Part shown: one piece after another, positions 23,582-32,031 of the stretch
How positions within the stretch are numbered: the first letter of the stretch is position 1
How the letters are laid out: each line of letters begins with the position of its first letter
Assembly (NCBI GenBank): GCA_947175605.1
Contig: CAMWNH010000021.1
Coordinates: 1 to 32,188, forward strand
From: an uncultured Porphyromonadaceae bacterium
GTDB taxonomy: Bacteria; Bacteroidota; Bacteroidia; Bacteroidales; Muribaculaceae
Reading direction: 5' to 3'
DNA length: 32,188 nt
Notes under the pieces: model-generated
What the model was told of the DNA's origin: nothing
Databases searched by the model: none
What the model saw: only the letters and a program-made list of their open reading frames with translations
Translations under genes and position numbers: made by a program

Positions 23582-26500
23582 TCAGAAGCTTTTGGCTTTT
23601 CTCCCGCAAAGGGCGAGGAAGGGACAGAAGGGCGAACAGCCTTTACTCTCCGGACACTGGGCAAAAGGAACGGATGGATCGAAAATCTCTTCCACGAGTT
23701 GCTGCAACATGGGACGGAAGACAGGAGAGACAGAGCGGAAATCGGCAAGCTCGACTTTGTCTTTTCCGCTGCCACAGTATATAGGATCAAGGGCCTGACC
23801 TGAAAAAGCGTTGCGGATGCGATAGATAAGAGGAGTTATCGAACCATCGAAATCGGCCATGTCCTTATATGCCTCGCAGTATGTGAGGAGCTGGAAGGCG
23901 GCTCCGCTGTTGGTGCTGTATGTCGGGTCTGTGAGCCTCTCAACGAGCACGGCGTTGGCATCGCTACCGGTCTTGTAGTCGATGAATCGGAGAGCGTCCG
24001 GCGTGGGGCGGTCGACACGGTCGATATACATCTTGAAGTTTACGGCAAGATCAGGAGAGACCTGCCACGGCCCTTTCACTTCTTTTTCGCCTTCGACGTA
24101 TACGAATCCTGTGCCATCAGGGGTGAAGTGTGGTATTTCCTGTCGCAGCAGCTCCTGAATCATGCGGAAAATTGCGGACGCAATGGTCTGCTCCTCCGAG
24201 GTCTGTGGCGGAGCAGGACGTTCTTCCTTGAATTTACGCGGGTGACGGAACTCAAATATTGCGGCGTCGATGAGCGGGCGGATGTATTTTTCGGGATCTG
24301 CGAGCCAACGGGCGATATCAGCGGAACGCACCTCGCGACCTTCGAAATCATGATAAAGATTCTGGAAAACGCGATGAAAGATGCTGCCGTATTCGGCGTT
24401 GGTGATGTATCTGACGATTTCGGAATCTGCGCGCAGTCCGGCTACATAGGAGAGATAGAATTGAAGCGGACATGCGAGGTAGGTTTTCAAGCCGGATGCG
24501 GAAATGTATTTGGAACCTCCGGCTTTGAATTGCTCTAGAGCGCGGCGCACGTCGTCGGTCTTTTCAACGGTGATCACACGGCCGCTTCCTGCACCGGCCG
24601 GGAGGATCATCTGCCGGGTCTTCATCTCGAGTTCGGGAAGAAGGAATCTAAGCTGACTGATATAACGGCTTTCCTCGCCCGAGCCGTTGACTCCTGTGCG
24701 GGAATCATATAGCAGACTCACACGCTTTGCTCCGGCTATGAGACGATAGAAACAGTAGGCATAGACTCCTTCGCCTGCATTCAGTTCGGGAAGTCCGTAG
24801 TCCATGCGCAATATATTTGGAATCATGGTCTTCCCATATTGCTTGCGGGGATATGTGCCTTCGTTCATCGACAAGATAATGACATTCTCAAAGTCGAGGG
24901 CACGCGTCTCAAGTACGCCCATTATCTGCAATCCTTTGAGCGGGGTACCGGAAACGGGGGTCTGGGCTGTCGAGAACATGCGGTCGAGAAGGATGAAGAA
25001 AGACTTCTCAGTCATCTCAACTCCTGAAGCAATGGCAAGGTCAAGTATATCACGGACTTCTTTTCGGAAACTGTTCAGAAGTTTTGTCTCCAGAATCTTT
25101 CCGGAATTGCCGGAGGATTTATCGAGTCCGCTTGAAAGCCAGTCGATAAGGTTTGTAAGGTATTCGGCAACCTGAACGGCATCGTATCCACTGACAGGTT
25201 GGAAGACGATACGGGCCAAATCCTCATTGACTTCGCGCACGAGTTCGGGAAGCACGTTGAATACGTGTTCGTCCGAGATTCGCTTCAGGACTTTGTCCGT
25301 GGTCTCTCCGCAGATAAGACGAATATGGGGGTGGCCCAGAACGGACACGACATCTTCATAGAAAAAGCTTGTCTCTCCCCCGGATTTGTGAGACCGCCGT
25401 TGCATCATGATGATGCTTTCAAGCAGTTTGGCAAAAGTAGTGGAAGAGTAGGGCACGCCCATGGTGATGTTTACGGCCTCGATCTCCTCAGGAAGCGAAA
25501 AGAGGACAGGCATAAGGAGATTTTCGTCCGGAAGAACTATTGCGGTGTTCAGAGGATTGGCAGTGTCGATGATGTTTCCGTCCGCAAGCCAATCCTTGAG
25601 GATTTTGTGCACGGCTTTTGCCTGAGCGACTTTCGACGGCGCAGCTATAACTTCGATTTCCTTTTTCCCGAGAGGGGTATCAGGTTTGTTGAAATCGAAG
25701 GGCTCCTTGAGTTCGCGGGCAAGAGCCGCGATACGAGATATAGCTTTGTTTGAGGGGCCCTGCTCGCCGATAAGCTGGAGCGTGCGGCTGATATCCCAAA
25801 AGAAGTCAGCTATACCGAGATCGTGCAAACGCTTCATCACCAAAGTCTCTACGGTGGAAGGGTCGCCGAATCCCACGAAAACGAAGCGGGAAGAATCGGT
25901 AAGGCTGTCGGGGCTCAGGTTCTTTACGTGTTTCCACGCGGCACGTGCGGTAGAGCCTGATGTGCCTATATTGCGTTCGCGTAGCTTGCGGTGGAACACG
26001 GCGTAGATCTCGCCCTGCAGATCCCAAAGGGTCTTGAAATTGTTGCGAAGACTGTCGGCGTTCTGATCCACGGATAGGTGAAGCCAAAAGCTTGATTCTC
26101 CATTACCAAGCATGTCCGATTCGCGGGTGAGACGACTTTCGCCCCACAAGCGACGGACGAGTTCCTTCTGATCCTTATCGAGGAAATCGCTTTGTATTTC
26201 CTTGATGTGTCGTATGTTTTTGAACAGGGCCGAGGCATCTGCGAGCGAGGAATCAATCTCGTTGAAATCGCTCAACATCATATCGCCCCAGAATATGAAT
26301 GATTCGAAGCTCCCGACTCCCTCGGGACGTCCGGCGGAGGTGTAGACTTCGCGCACGGCTTCATATAGAGTGAACAGAAGTTCGTTACGGCTACCCTCGC
26401 TGAATCCGGCGAAATGAGTCAGCAGACGGCTGAAAGTGACGAAGCGAGGCATCATCACGGGGTTTGCGCCGTGGATGTTATTGCGGATATGCTGCCGTAA

Positions 26501-26614
26501 GAATTTGGAGGCTCGCTTGTTGGGCGTTACGAATGTATAATCGGCCAATGTCCGGCTGCCTTTTCCGACATAGTACTCGGCTATTAGACCGAGGAAAGTT
26601 TTGTCCCCGCTCAT
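23582..26614 (-). CDS. PD-(D/E)XK nuclease family protein, AddB/RexB-like
   Basis: Large protein resembling the AddB subunit of AddAB helicase-nucleases that process double-strand DNA ends for recombination. Seen: N-terminal TFVTPNKRASKFLRQHI, which corresponds to the helicase-fold P-loop region but lacks the GxGKT/S lysine, so ATP hydrolysis is not expected. Central UvrD-like segments include RALDFENVIILSMNEGTYPRK. A C-terminal RecB-type nuclease follows, with GSIFHRVFQ, a central Asp/Glu region, and RFIDYKTG (~residue 880, motif D-x-K). One Cys before the nuclease (CPLQFYL, ~714) and three to four Cys in the last ~35 residues (CPESKGCSPFCPFLALCG) match the AddB iron-sulfur arrangement. 1010 aa. 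No AddA partner is in the window. It follows holB by 4 bases and precedes hemW by 4 bases. Confidence 0.87.
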   Translation of the reverse strand: MSGDKTFLGLIAEYYVGKGSRTLADYTFVTPNKRASKFLRQHIRNNIHGANPVMMPRFVTFSRLLTHFAGFSEGSRNELLFTLYEAVREVYTSAGRPEGVGSFESFIFWGDMMLSDFNEIDSSLADASALFKNIRHIKEIQSDFLDKDQKELVRRLWGESRLTRESDMLGNGESSFWLHLSVDQNADSLRNNFKTLWDLQGEIYAVFHRKLRERNIGTSGSTARAAWKHVKNLSPDSLTDSSRFVFVGFGDPSTVETLVMKRLHDLGIADFFWDISRTLQLIGEQGPSNKAISRIAALARELKEPFDFNKPDTPLGKKEIEVIAAPSKVAQAKAVHKILKDWLADGNIIDTANPLNTAIVLPDENLLMPVLFSLPEEIEAVNITMGVPYSSTTFAKLLESIIMMQRRSHKSGGETSFFYEDVVSVLGHPHIRLICGETTDKVLKRISDEHVFNVLPELVREVNEDLARIVFQPVSGYDAVQVAEYLTNLIDWLSSGLDKSSGNSGKILETKLLNSFRKEVRDILDLAIASGVEMTEKSFFILLDRMFSTAQTPVSGTPLKGLQIMGVLETRALDFENVIILSMNEGTYPRKQYGKTMIPNILRMDYGLPELNAGEGVYAYCFYRLIAGAKRVSLLYDSRTGVNGSGEESRYISQLRFLLPELEMKTRQMILPAGAGSGRVITVEKTDDVRRALEQFKAGGSKYISASGLKTYLACPLQFYLSYVAGLRADSEIVRYITNAEYGSIFHRVFQNLYHDFEGREVRSADIARWLADPEKYIRPLIDAAIFEFRHPRKFKEERPAPPQTSEEQTIASAIFRMIQELLRQEIPHFTPDGTGFVYVEGEKEVKGPWQVSPDLAVNFKMYIDRVDRPTPDALRFIDYKTGSDANAVLVERLTDPTYSTNSGAAFQLLTYCEAYKDMADFDGSITPLIYRIRNAFSGQALDPIYCGSGKDKVELADFRSVSPVFRPMLQQLVEEIFDPSVPFAQCPESKGCSPFCPFLALCGRKAKSF

Positions 26615-26618
26615 GGCT

Positions 26619-27743
26619 TTATTTCCGGATTTGCATGAGAATCTTGATGGCGAGGTCGAAGAATACCATTTTGGAATTGCCGTTGGCTAAAATATCGCGA
26701 CGGGCATCGTTCATGGCATCGAACAGAGCGATCACATTGCGTTCGTTTACGAATGGATGGAAGCGAGTGCTGAATTGAGCTTCCTCGGGAGAAAGCGTGG
26801 TCACGTATCGCCCGGCCGAGGTGTGGAGCATAAGGTTCTCGCGCAGCAGACGCGAGCAATAGTCGACGAAGCGCACCTGCTGTTCGCGTCCACGGGCACT
26901 CATGTCGTTGGCCCATTTGCGTAGCGCGGGCAGATCGCGTTTGAAGCCTTTACGCATGAGGTCGGCGAAGAGATCAAGCATGCGTGCCGAATTGTCTTCT
27001 GCCCCACAGCGTTTCTCCGCGGCTGTAAGACTGCCTTCTGCGAGGCGTGCTATTTCGGCTGCGGCAGGGCCGTCGACTCCCCGCTGACAGAGATAGGTCT
27101 CGACTTCGGTGTCGGTATAGCGACGTACGAATATCCTCTGTGTACGGGAATATATCGTGGGAAGAATTTCGGTGGATTTATCGCTCGTGAGAACAAAGAC
27201 CGTATCGGGATAGGGCTCCTCGATCAATTTAAGCATTTTATTCGCCGTGCTGGGGTGCAGACGTTCGGGCAGCCACATCAGCACGGCTTTGTATTCTGAC
27301 GAGCGGGTGCGGAAGTTGAGACGGCGTTGGAGTTCCGAACCTTCCTCCACGTACATCTGCGGCTGCCCTGCCGGAGAGTCGAGGGCTTCGAGCCATTTGT
27401 CGAAATCCATGAAGGGGCTTTCGGTGATAAAACGCCGGAACTCTTCGAGATAGTCCTCGGAGACGGTGCTTTTTCCGCTGCCGCGTTTTATTACGGGAAA
27501 GCTGAAAATGGTATCGGCATGATTGAAACTTTCGTGCTGGCGACACGCCGGACACACACCGCAGCTGTCGCCGTCCTGCCGGTTCTCGCAATGGAGATAC
27601 TGCACATAGGCGCGTGCCAATGCGAATTTGCCTGCACCTGCGGGACCTTCAAGCAGGAGCGCATGAGGAATGCGGCCTGTGTCGACAAGTTCGCGCAGCC
27701 TGGTCTTTTCTTCTTCGTGTCCGGGGATGTCGCGGAATTTCAT
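26619..27743 (-). CDS. holB: DNA polymerase III delta' subunit-like clamp-loader protein
   Basis: Clamp-loader subunit that helps load the sliding clamp during replication. Seen: MKFRDIPGHEEEKTRL start, P-loop-like GPAGAGKF (33-40; the usual Thr/Ser after Lys is Phe, so ATP binding is doubtful, as is common for delta'), a four-Cys zinc module (C52, C61, C64, C67), and KMLKLIEEPYPDTVFVLTSD with the PTIYSRTQRI sensor region. An alpha-helical C-terminal collar follows. 374 aa. I set the start at the ATG at 27743: it overlaps the ABC ATPase gene by 4 bases (ATGA), and 42 extra upstream codons would carry no conserved residues. Confidence 0.88.
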   Translation of the reverse strand: MKFRDIPGHEEEKTRLRELVDTGRIPHALLLEGPAGAGKFALARAYVQYLHCENRQDGDSCGVCPACRQHESFNHADTIFSFPVIKRGSGKSTVSEDYLEEFRRFITESPFMDFDKWLEALDSPAGQPQMYVEEGSELQRRLNFRTRSSEYKAVLMWLPERLHPSTANKMLKLIEEPYPDTVFVLTSDKSTEILPTIYSRTQRIFVRRYTDTEVETYLCQRGVDGPAAAEIARLAEGSLTAAEKRCGAEDNSARMLDLFADLMRKGFKRDLPALRKWANDMSARGREQQVRFVDYCSRLLRENLMLHTSAGRYVTTLSPEEAQFSTRFHPFVNERNVIALFDAMNDARRDILANGNSKMVFFDLAIKILMQIRK

Positions 27744-28519
27744 TTCTTGTCGATGTGTCCGTGGGAGGCGACGTACTCGCGAAGTTCGCTGAAGAGCCGA
27801 GTGGCGAATACGAAATCGTTCAGGGCCTCGTTGCCTGTGGTGTAGATCTGGCTCATGTCGCCCACCCATTCGCGGTAGCCCTTGTTGATGAATATGATGT
27901 TCTCGCCTATGCCCAGCACGGAATTCATATCGTGGGTATTGATGACCGTGGTGATATTGTATTCGTGGGTAATGTCGCTGAGCAATTCGTCGATCAATAT
28001 GGACGTCTTGGGATCGAGGCCGGAGTTAGGTTCGTCGCAGAAGAGATACTTTGGATTCAAGGCTATCGCGCGGGCAATTGCAACACGCTTCTGCATGCCG
28101 CCTGAGATTTCGGAGGGATATTTTTTCTCGGCACCACGCAGGTTCACGCGCTCGAGACAGAACATGGCGCGGTCGAGCATTTCGCTCCGGCTCATGTCCG
28201 TGAACATGACCAGAGGGAACATGACATTGTCCAGAACGGTCTCGGAGTCGAACAGTGCGGAGCCCTGGAAAAGCATGCCTATTTCTTTGCGGAGCTCTTT
28301 CATCTGCTCGTGCGAGAAGTCGAGCGTATTGCGTCCGTCGAACAAGATTTCGCCGGAATCGGGTCGGAGCAAGCCGACCAGACATTTGAGCATTACAGTC
28401 TTACCCGAGCCGCTCTGACCGATGATCAGGTTTGTCTTGCCGGTTTCGAACTTGGCGCTTACGTCGTGTAGCACGGTCTTGTCATCAAATGACTTGACCA
28501 GATTTTTAACCTCAATCAT
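27740..28519 (-). CDS. mlaF: MlaF-like ABC transporter ATP-binding protein
   Basis: ATPase of a phospholipid-type (Mla/MCE) ABC importer/exporter in the inner membrane, which moves lipids between inner and outer membrane. Seen: Walker A GQSGSGKT (34-41), Q-loop MLFQGSALFDSETV (~83-96), signature SGGMQKR (140-146), Walker B YLFCDEP (159-165, Glu164), and switch His197 in INTHDM. The MQ after the signature glycines is typical of MlaF/MKL-type ATPases. 259 aa. Starts 4 bases inside the permease gene end. Confidence 0.94.
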   Translation of the reverse strand: MIEVKNLVKSFDDKTVLHDVSAKFETGKTNLIIGQSGSGKTVMLKCLVGLLRPDSGEILFDGRNTLDFSHEQMKELRKEIGMLFQGSALFDSETVLDNVMFPLVMFTDMSRSEMLDRAMFCLERVNLRGAEKKYPSEISGGMQKRVAIARAIALNPKYLFCDEPNSGLDPKTSILIDELLSDITHEYNITTVINTHDMNSVLGIGENIIFINKGYREWVGDMSQIYTTGNEALNDFVFATRLFSELREYVASHGHIDKK

Positions 28520-29265
28520 TGCAGCAGGAGTTTAGTGAGAATCACGTCGAACAAAAGGATGAATATGCTGCTGACCACAACGCCGTTGGTGCTGGCCTTG
28601 CCCACCTGCAGCGCTCCGCCTTTGACGAAGTAGCCATAGAAGGACGAAACGGAGACGATGATGAAGGCGAATACGACAGACTTGATGAGGCCATACCAGA
28701 CATACCATTCCTGAAACATGGCCTGAAGTCCGTAGATATATCTTGATGAGGGAATGAGATCCGTGAACACCGTGACGAGATAGCCTCCGACAAAGGATGT
28801 GCCCATGCAGATGATGTCAAGCACCGGCATGAACATAACGAAACCGACAATCTTGGGCATCACGAGATAGTTGGCGGAATTCACACCCATGATTTCCAGA
28901 GCGTCGATCTGCTCGGTGACACGCATGGTTCCGATTTCCGAAACGATGCTCGAACCGACCTTGCCTGCAAGAATCAGACACAGGATAGAGTTGGAAAATT
29001 CGAGCAGTACAATATCGCGGGTGGCCAGGCCGACGGAGTAGGCGGGCATCAGGGGTGAAGTGACGTTGAGCTGCATCTGGATGGTGCAGACAGCTCCCAT
29101 AAACACGGAAATAATGATGACAAGAGGAATTGAGTCCACGCCGAGTTTGGAGATCTCGTTGATCACTCTCTTGAACGAGATGCTGAATTTGTCGGGCCAT
29201 GCGAACACGCGCCCGAGGAACGAGCAGAAGCGTCCGAAATTGGCAATTGAATCAGTTAGTAACAT
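28516..29265 (-). CDS. mlaE: MlaE-like ABC transporter permease
   Basis: Integral inner-membrane permease of the Mla/MCE lipid transport system. Seen: hydrophobic segments spread through 249 aa, the VDSIPLVIIISVFMGAVCTIQMQ membrane region (~40-62), the IVSEIGTMRVTEQIDALEIMG signature (~108-128), and a C-terminal TNGVVVSSIFILLFDVILTKLLLQ helix. The MlaD-type MCE substrate-binding protein is not in this window. First gene of the string mlaE-mlaF-holB-addB-like-hemW; ATGA overlap with mlaF. Confidence 0.94.
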   Translation of the reverse strand: MLLTDSIANFGRFCSFLGRVFAWPDKFSISFKRVINEISKLGVDSIPLVIIISVFMGAVCTIQMQLNVTSPLMPAYSVGLATRDIVLLEFSNSILCLILAGKVGSSIVSEIGTMRVTEQIDALEIMGVNSANYLVMPKIVGFVMFMPVLDIICMGTSFVGGYLVTVFTDLIPSSRYIYGLQAMFQEWYVWYGLIKSVVFAFIIVSVSSFYGYFVKGGALQVGKASTNGVVVSSIFILLFDVILTKLLLQ

Positions 29266-29288
29266 CTGACCTGTATTGGTTTTATTTG

Positions 29289-29296
29289 CAAAATTA
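29289..29296 (-). promoter_or_regulatory. -7 element TAATTTTG ahead of mlaE
   Basis: The complement of 29289-29296 reads TAATTTTG, matching TAnnTTTG, about 24 bases before the mlaE ATG. No clear TTTG lies at 19-21 bases upstream (a TTTG is 12 bases away). It would drive the whole five-gene minus string. Confidence 0.45.
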
Positions 29297-29318
29297 GCGA
29301 AAATTCCGCAAATAAACT

Positions 29319-29350
29319 CATAGCTCCCGCCAAATTCGGCGGGAGCTATG
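29319..29350 (-). terminator. Perfect 13-base hairpin downstream of the acyl-CoA ligase
   Basis: Arms CATAGCTCCCGCC (29319-29331) and GGCGGGAGCTATG (29338-29350) with a 6-base loop. On the minus strand the hairpin follows the ligase stop by about 40 bases. A run of T precedes the stem and a weaker AGTTTATTTG follows it. It separates the ligase from the mlaE promoter. Confidence 0.7.
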
Positions 29351-29390
29351 AAAAAAAGCAGTTCGGGGAATGAAAATTATTGTGTTTCGA

Positions 29391-31133
29391 CTATTTGTAC
29401 AGGAAGCGACGGATGGAGCGCTTGGGAGTCTTTTCGAATTCGACGGGCTGAAGTTCGATGCCTTCGATGCGTTCGTAGGGCGCGAGCATGGAATTGAGTT
29501 CCTTGCGGTTCGTTTCCATGAGCTCGGCCATCTGCGCCGCTCCCATCTCGGCCATTGCGTCGGGATCGGGGTAGACAAGCGCGAACAGGTGGCCGTCGCG
29601 GTCTACAACCAGACACTCGCTGACATAGGGCATGTTGCTGAGCTTTGCCTCGATTTCCTCGGGGTAGATGTTCTGGCCATTTGCGCTTAGAATCATGGTT
29701 TTATAGCGCCCACGGATATAGATGGTGCGACCGCCCGGATCGGCCACCATGCCCATATCGCCTGTGTGCAGCCAGCCGTCTTCTTCCAGTACGGCCTCAG
29801 TTGCTTCCGGGTTTTTGTAATAGCCCTTCATGACGTTGAGTCCACGCACCATGATTTCGCCCTGCGGAGTTTCGCCCTCCTGAAGCGGGAGCGATTCGTC
29901 GCGTAGAATCTTGGCTTCCATGATATTGCTTAGTGTACGTCCGGCGGATGTGGGCACGAAGCGTCGCCAGGGTGTGTAGCTGATTAGCGGTCCGCATTCG
30001 GTCATGCCATAGCCGACGGTGAAGGGGAAGTGTATCTTGTGCAGGAAATCCTCGACTTCGGGATTGAGAGCTGCGCCGCCGACAATTACTTCCTCGAACG
30101 CGCCTCCGAAGGCTTCCACGAGCTTTGAGCGAATCATGGCATATAGCGCCTTGTCGAGCAACGGAACGGCCAGAACCCATCTTAATGAAGGCTTGGAAAT
30201 CATGGGCACGATCATGTTGCGGTAGATTTTTTCGAGAATCAGAGGTACGCAGATGATGAGCGAGGGTTTAACCTGATTCATTGCCTTGACAAGCAGGGCC
30301 GGTGTGGGGATTCGTCCGAAAAGTGTGATATGAGTACCCACGGCGAGCGGTACAAGCATGTCGAAGGCGCAGCCATAGGCATGGGCGAGCGGGAGGAAGG
30401 AAAGTGCGCGCGAGCCGCAGTAGTGAAGACGCGAACGAATGCCGAAGACGACGTTGCCACGCAGGTTGTCCATGCTCAGCATTACGCCTTTCGAGAATCC
30501 CGTGGTGCCGGAGGTGTAGTTTATCACGGCCGTTGCTGATCCGTCGACTTTGGGGTATCTGATGTCCTCTGCCGAGAACCCGTTGGGATAACGTTTCCGG
30601 AAACGGCGAGAGAGGCCACGGACAACGGAAGCATACGACCGGTTGCCTTTTCCAAGCCAGCCGAGGGCATCGGGGTTTTCCGCGACGACTTTGCGCTGGT
30701 CGATGGATACGACGCATCGCAGTTCGGGGAAGTCATCCATTTTTAGTTCGTTCCAGGATGAATCGCTGACGAACAGCATGACGGCATCGGAGTGGTTGAT
30801 GATGTGTGTCGCGTCGGCGGGCGTGAAGTCCGAAAGTATGGGCACGATCACAGCGCCGTAGCTTATCGTGGCCATGAATGTGACGACCCATGTGGGAGTG
30901 TTCTTTCCCAGAAGGGCGATCTTATCGCCGGGCATTACGCCTGTAAGTTCGAAAAACAGGTGCAGACGGGCTATACGCTGGGCGAAAGAGCCATAGGTGA
31001 GGGTTTTCCCCGTGCTATAATCCGTCAGTGCAGGCAGGGAGAAATTGTCAGCAAAACTTTGGGCGTATATTTCGAGCAGATCGTCGTACGGAGCTTTTCC
31101 GTATTCACCTTCAAATTCGTATTTCTTGGACAT
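29391..31133 (-). CDS. Long-chain fatty acid--CoA ligase (AMP-binding)
   Basis: Acyl-activating enzyme of the ANL superfamily, converting a fatty acid to acyl-CoA through an acyl-AMP. Seen: AMP-binding P-loop YTSGTTGFSKG (~206-216), PLAHAYG, GYGMTECGPLIS (~374-385), the TGDMG hinge region, RGRYKTMILSANGQNIYPEEIE near the C-terminal domain, and a lysine in the final KTPKRSIRRFLYK segment as candidate catalytic Lys. Length 580 aa is normal for long-chain ligases. Substrate chain length is inferred from overall similarity only. No sigma-ABfr promoter is visible in the first ~100 bases upstream, so the control region is not resolved. A monocistronic transcript is likely, ending at the hairpin 29319-29350. 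Confidence 0.92.
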   Translation of the reverse strand: MSKKYEFEGEYGKAPYDDLLEIYAQSFADNFSLPALTDYSTGKTLTYGSFAQRIARLHLFFELTGVMPGDKIALLGKNTPTWVVTFMATISYGAVIVPILSDFTPADATHIINHSDAVMLFVSDSSWNELKMDDFPELRCVVSIDQRKVVAENPDALGWLGKGNRSYASVVRGLSRRFRKRYPNGFSAEDIRYPKVDGSATAVINYTSGTTGFSKGVMLSMDNLRGNVVFGIRSRLHYCGSRALSFLPLAHAYGCAFDMLVPLAVGTHITLFGRIPTPALLVKAMNQVKPSLIICVPLILEKIYRNMIVPMISKPSLRWVLAVPLLDKALYAMIRSKLVEAFGGAFEEVIVGGAALNPEVEDFLHKIHFPFTVGYGMTECGPLISYTPWRRFVPTSAGRTLSNIMEAKILRDESLPLQEGETPQGEIMVRGLNVMKGYYKNPEATEAVLEEDGWLHTGDMGMVADPGGRTIYIRGRYKTMILSANGQNIYPEEIEAKLSNMPYVSECLVVDRDGHLFALVYPDPDAMAEMGAAQMAELMETNRKELNSMLAPYERIEGIELQPVEFEKTPKRSIRRFLYK

Positions 31134-31391
31134 GGCAGTCGAGTGGTTGTATGAGCATTATGTGATTAATTTGTGTTCCTCCACGGTATCTGATTGAGGT
31201 GTGGATACTGTAAGGGTACACATTCATAAATTGTGTGCAATGAGAAATTGTTCGCTTTGCAAAACATGTTATACAACATATTTATGTGTTATGTATTGAG
31301 TGTTAGTGGTTTAGGAATGGGTTGCAGGTTTTTTGAATATTGTTTCACTTTTTTTAAGTGGCAAAATCTTTCAAAAACGTCTCAAAATTAC

Positions 31392-31399
31392 TAACTTTG
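31392..31399 (+). promoter_or_regulatory. -7 element TAACTTTG of ndk
   Basis: TAACTTTG matches TAnnTTTG. The -33 half is only TTT(C) about 20-23 bases upstream, so it is imperfect. The predicted start near 31406 gives an unusually long leader of ~92 bases before the ndk ATG. Confidence 0.5.
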
Positions 31400-31413
31400 A
31401 ATGTGCGTTAAGC

Positions 31414-31432
31414 CACCGGGTCTCCCGGGGTG
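31414..31432 (+). promoter_or_regulatory. GC-rich hairpin in the ndk leader
   Basis: CCGGG (31416-31420) and CCCGG (31424-31428) with a TCT loop; flanking CA/TG can add two pairs around a GG bulge. It falls near the 5' end of the predicted ndk transcript, where it could protect the RNA end or affect start selection. No known riboswitch or leader family is recognised. Confidence 0.35.
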
Positions 31433-31497
31433 CCGAACCGCATGCAGAATCTTAACCGTACAACTACTGATATTTTTCATTTTTAGCCTGAACAATC

Positions 31498-31962
31498 ATG
31501 GAACAGACCTTTGTCATACTTAAGCCCTCGACCATTTCCCGCAGTCTTGTAGGAGACATAATCGAACGCTACCAGCGCAAAGGCCTCAAGATAGCAGGCG
31601 TAAAGATGATGCAGCTTGATGAAAAGATTCTGCGCGAGCATTACGCACATCTCGTGGACCGTCCCTTCTTTCCTCTTTTGCTCAAGTCGATGATGGCAAC
31701 TCCTGTCATCGTTATGGTTCTGGAGGGTAAGGATGCGGTGAGCGTGGTCCGGACCATGACGGGTGCAACCAATGCGCGTCTCGCGGCTCCCGGAACGATC
31801 CGAGGCGATTTCGGAATGAGCGGACAGGAAAACCTCGTGCACGCTTCCGATTCGGTTGAGAATGCCAAGATCGAGGTTGCCCGATTCTTCCGCCCGGAGG
31901 AAATCTTCAATTACGACCTGATCACAGCCTCCGCCATTTACTCGCCGGACGAGATGAACTGA
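31498..31962 (+). CDS. ndk: Nucleoside diphosphate kinase
   Basis: Transfers the terminal phosphate from ATP to other nucleoside diphosphates through a phosphohistidine. Cytoplasmic. Seen: QTFVILKPSTI start with the substrate-binding Lys, MMQLDEKILREHYAHL, VMVLEGKDAVSVVRTMTGATN, the nucleotide loop APGTIRGDFG, and catalytic His115 in NLVHASDSVENA. Length 154 aa is normal. ATG 31498 fits the family N-terminus exactly. Confidence 0.97.
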   Translation: MEQTFVILKPSTISRSLVGDIIERYQRKGLKIAGVKMMQLDEKILREHYAHLVDRPFFPLLLKSMMATPVIVMVLEGKDAVSVVRTMTGATNARLAAPGTIRGDFGMSGQENLVHASDSVENAKIEVARFFRPEEIFNYDLITASAIYSPDEMN

Positions 31963-32031
31963 CAAACACACACACTACAATCTATTTCGAAAAACTCAAC
32001 AAACACACACTCCACCACGGAAAACTTGAAA

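Larger units (their letters stand above)
31134..31497. other. Intergenic region between the divergent acyl-CoA ligase and ndk genes
   Basis: 364 bases with no convincing gene. It is A/T-rich from ~31140 to 31400. It holds weak inverted repeats (ACACA 31218-31222 / TGTGT 31232-31236; CACTT 31346-31350 / AAGTG 31356-31360). A TAACTTTG element (31392-31399) and a GC-rich hairpin (31414-31432) lie close to ndk. I see no tRNA, no small ORF with homology and no clear promoter toward the ligase. Confidence 0.6.

Noticed and set aside
31134-31400. Small RNA or riboswitch in the A/T-rich ligase-ndk gap
   Set aside because: The inverted repeats are weak (five pairs) and no known RNA family signature is visible; listed only as an intergenic region.
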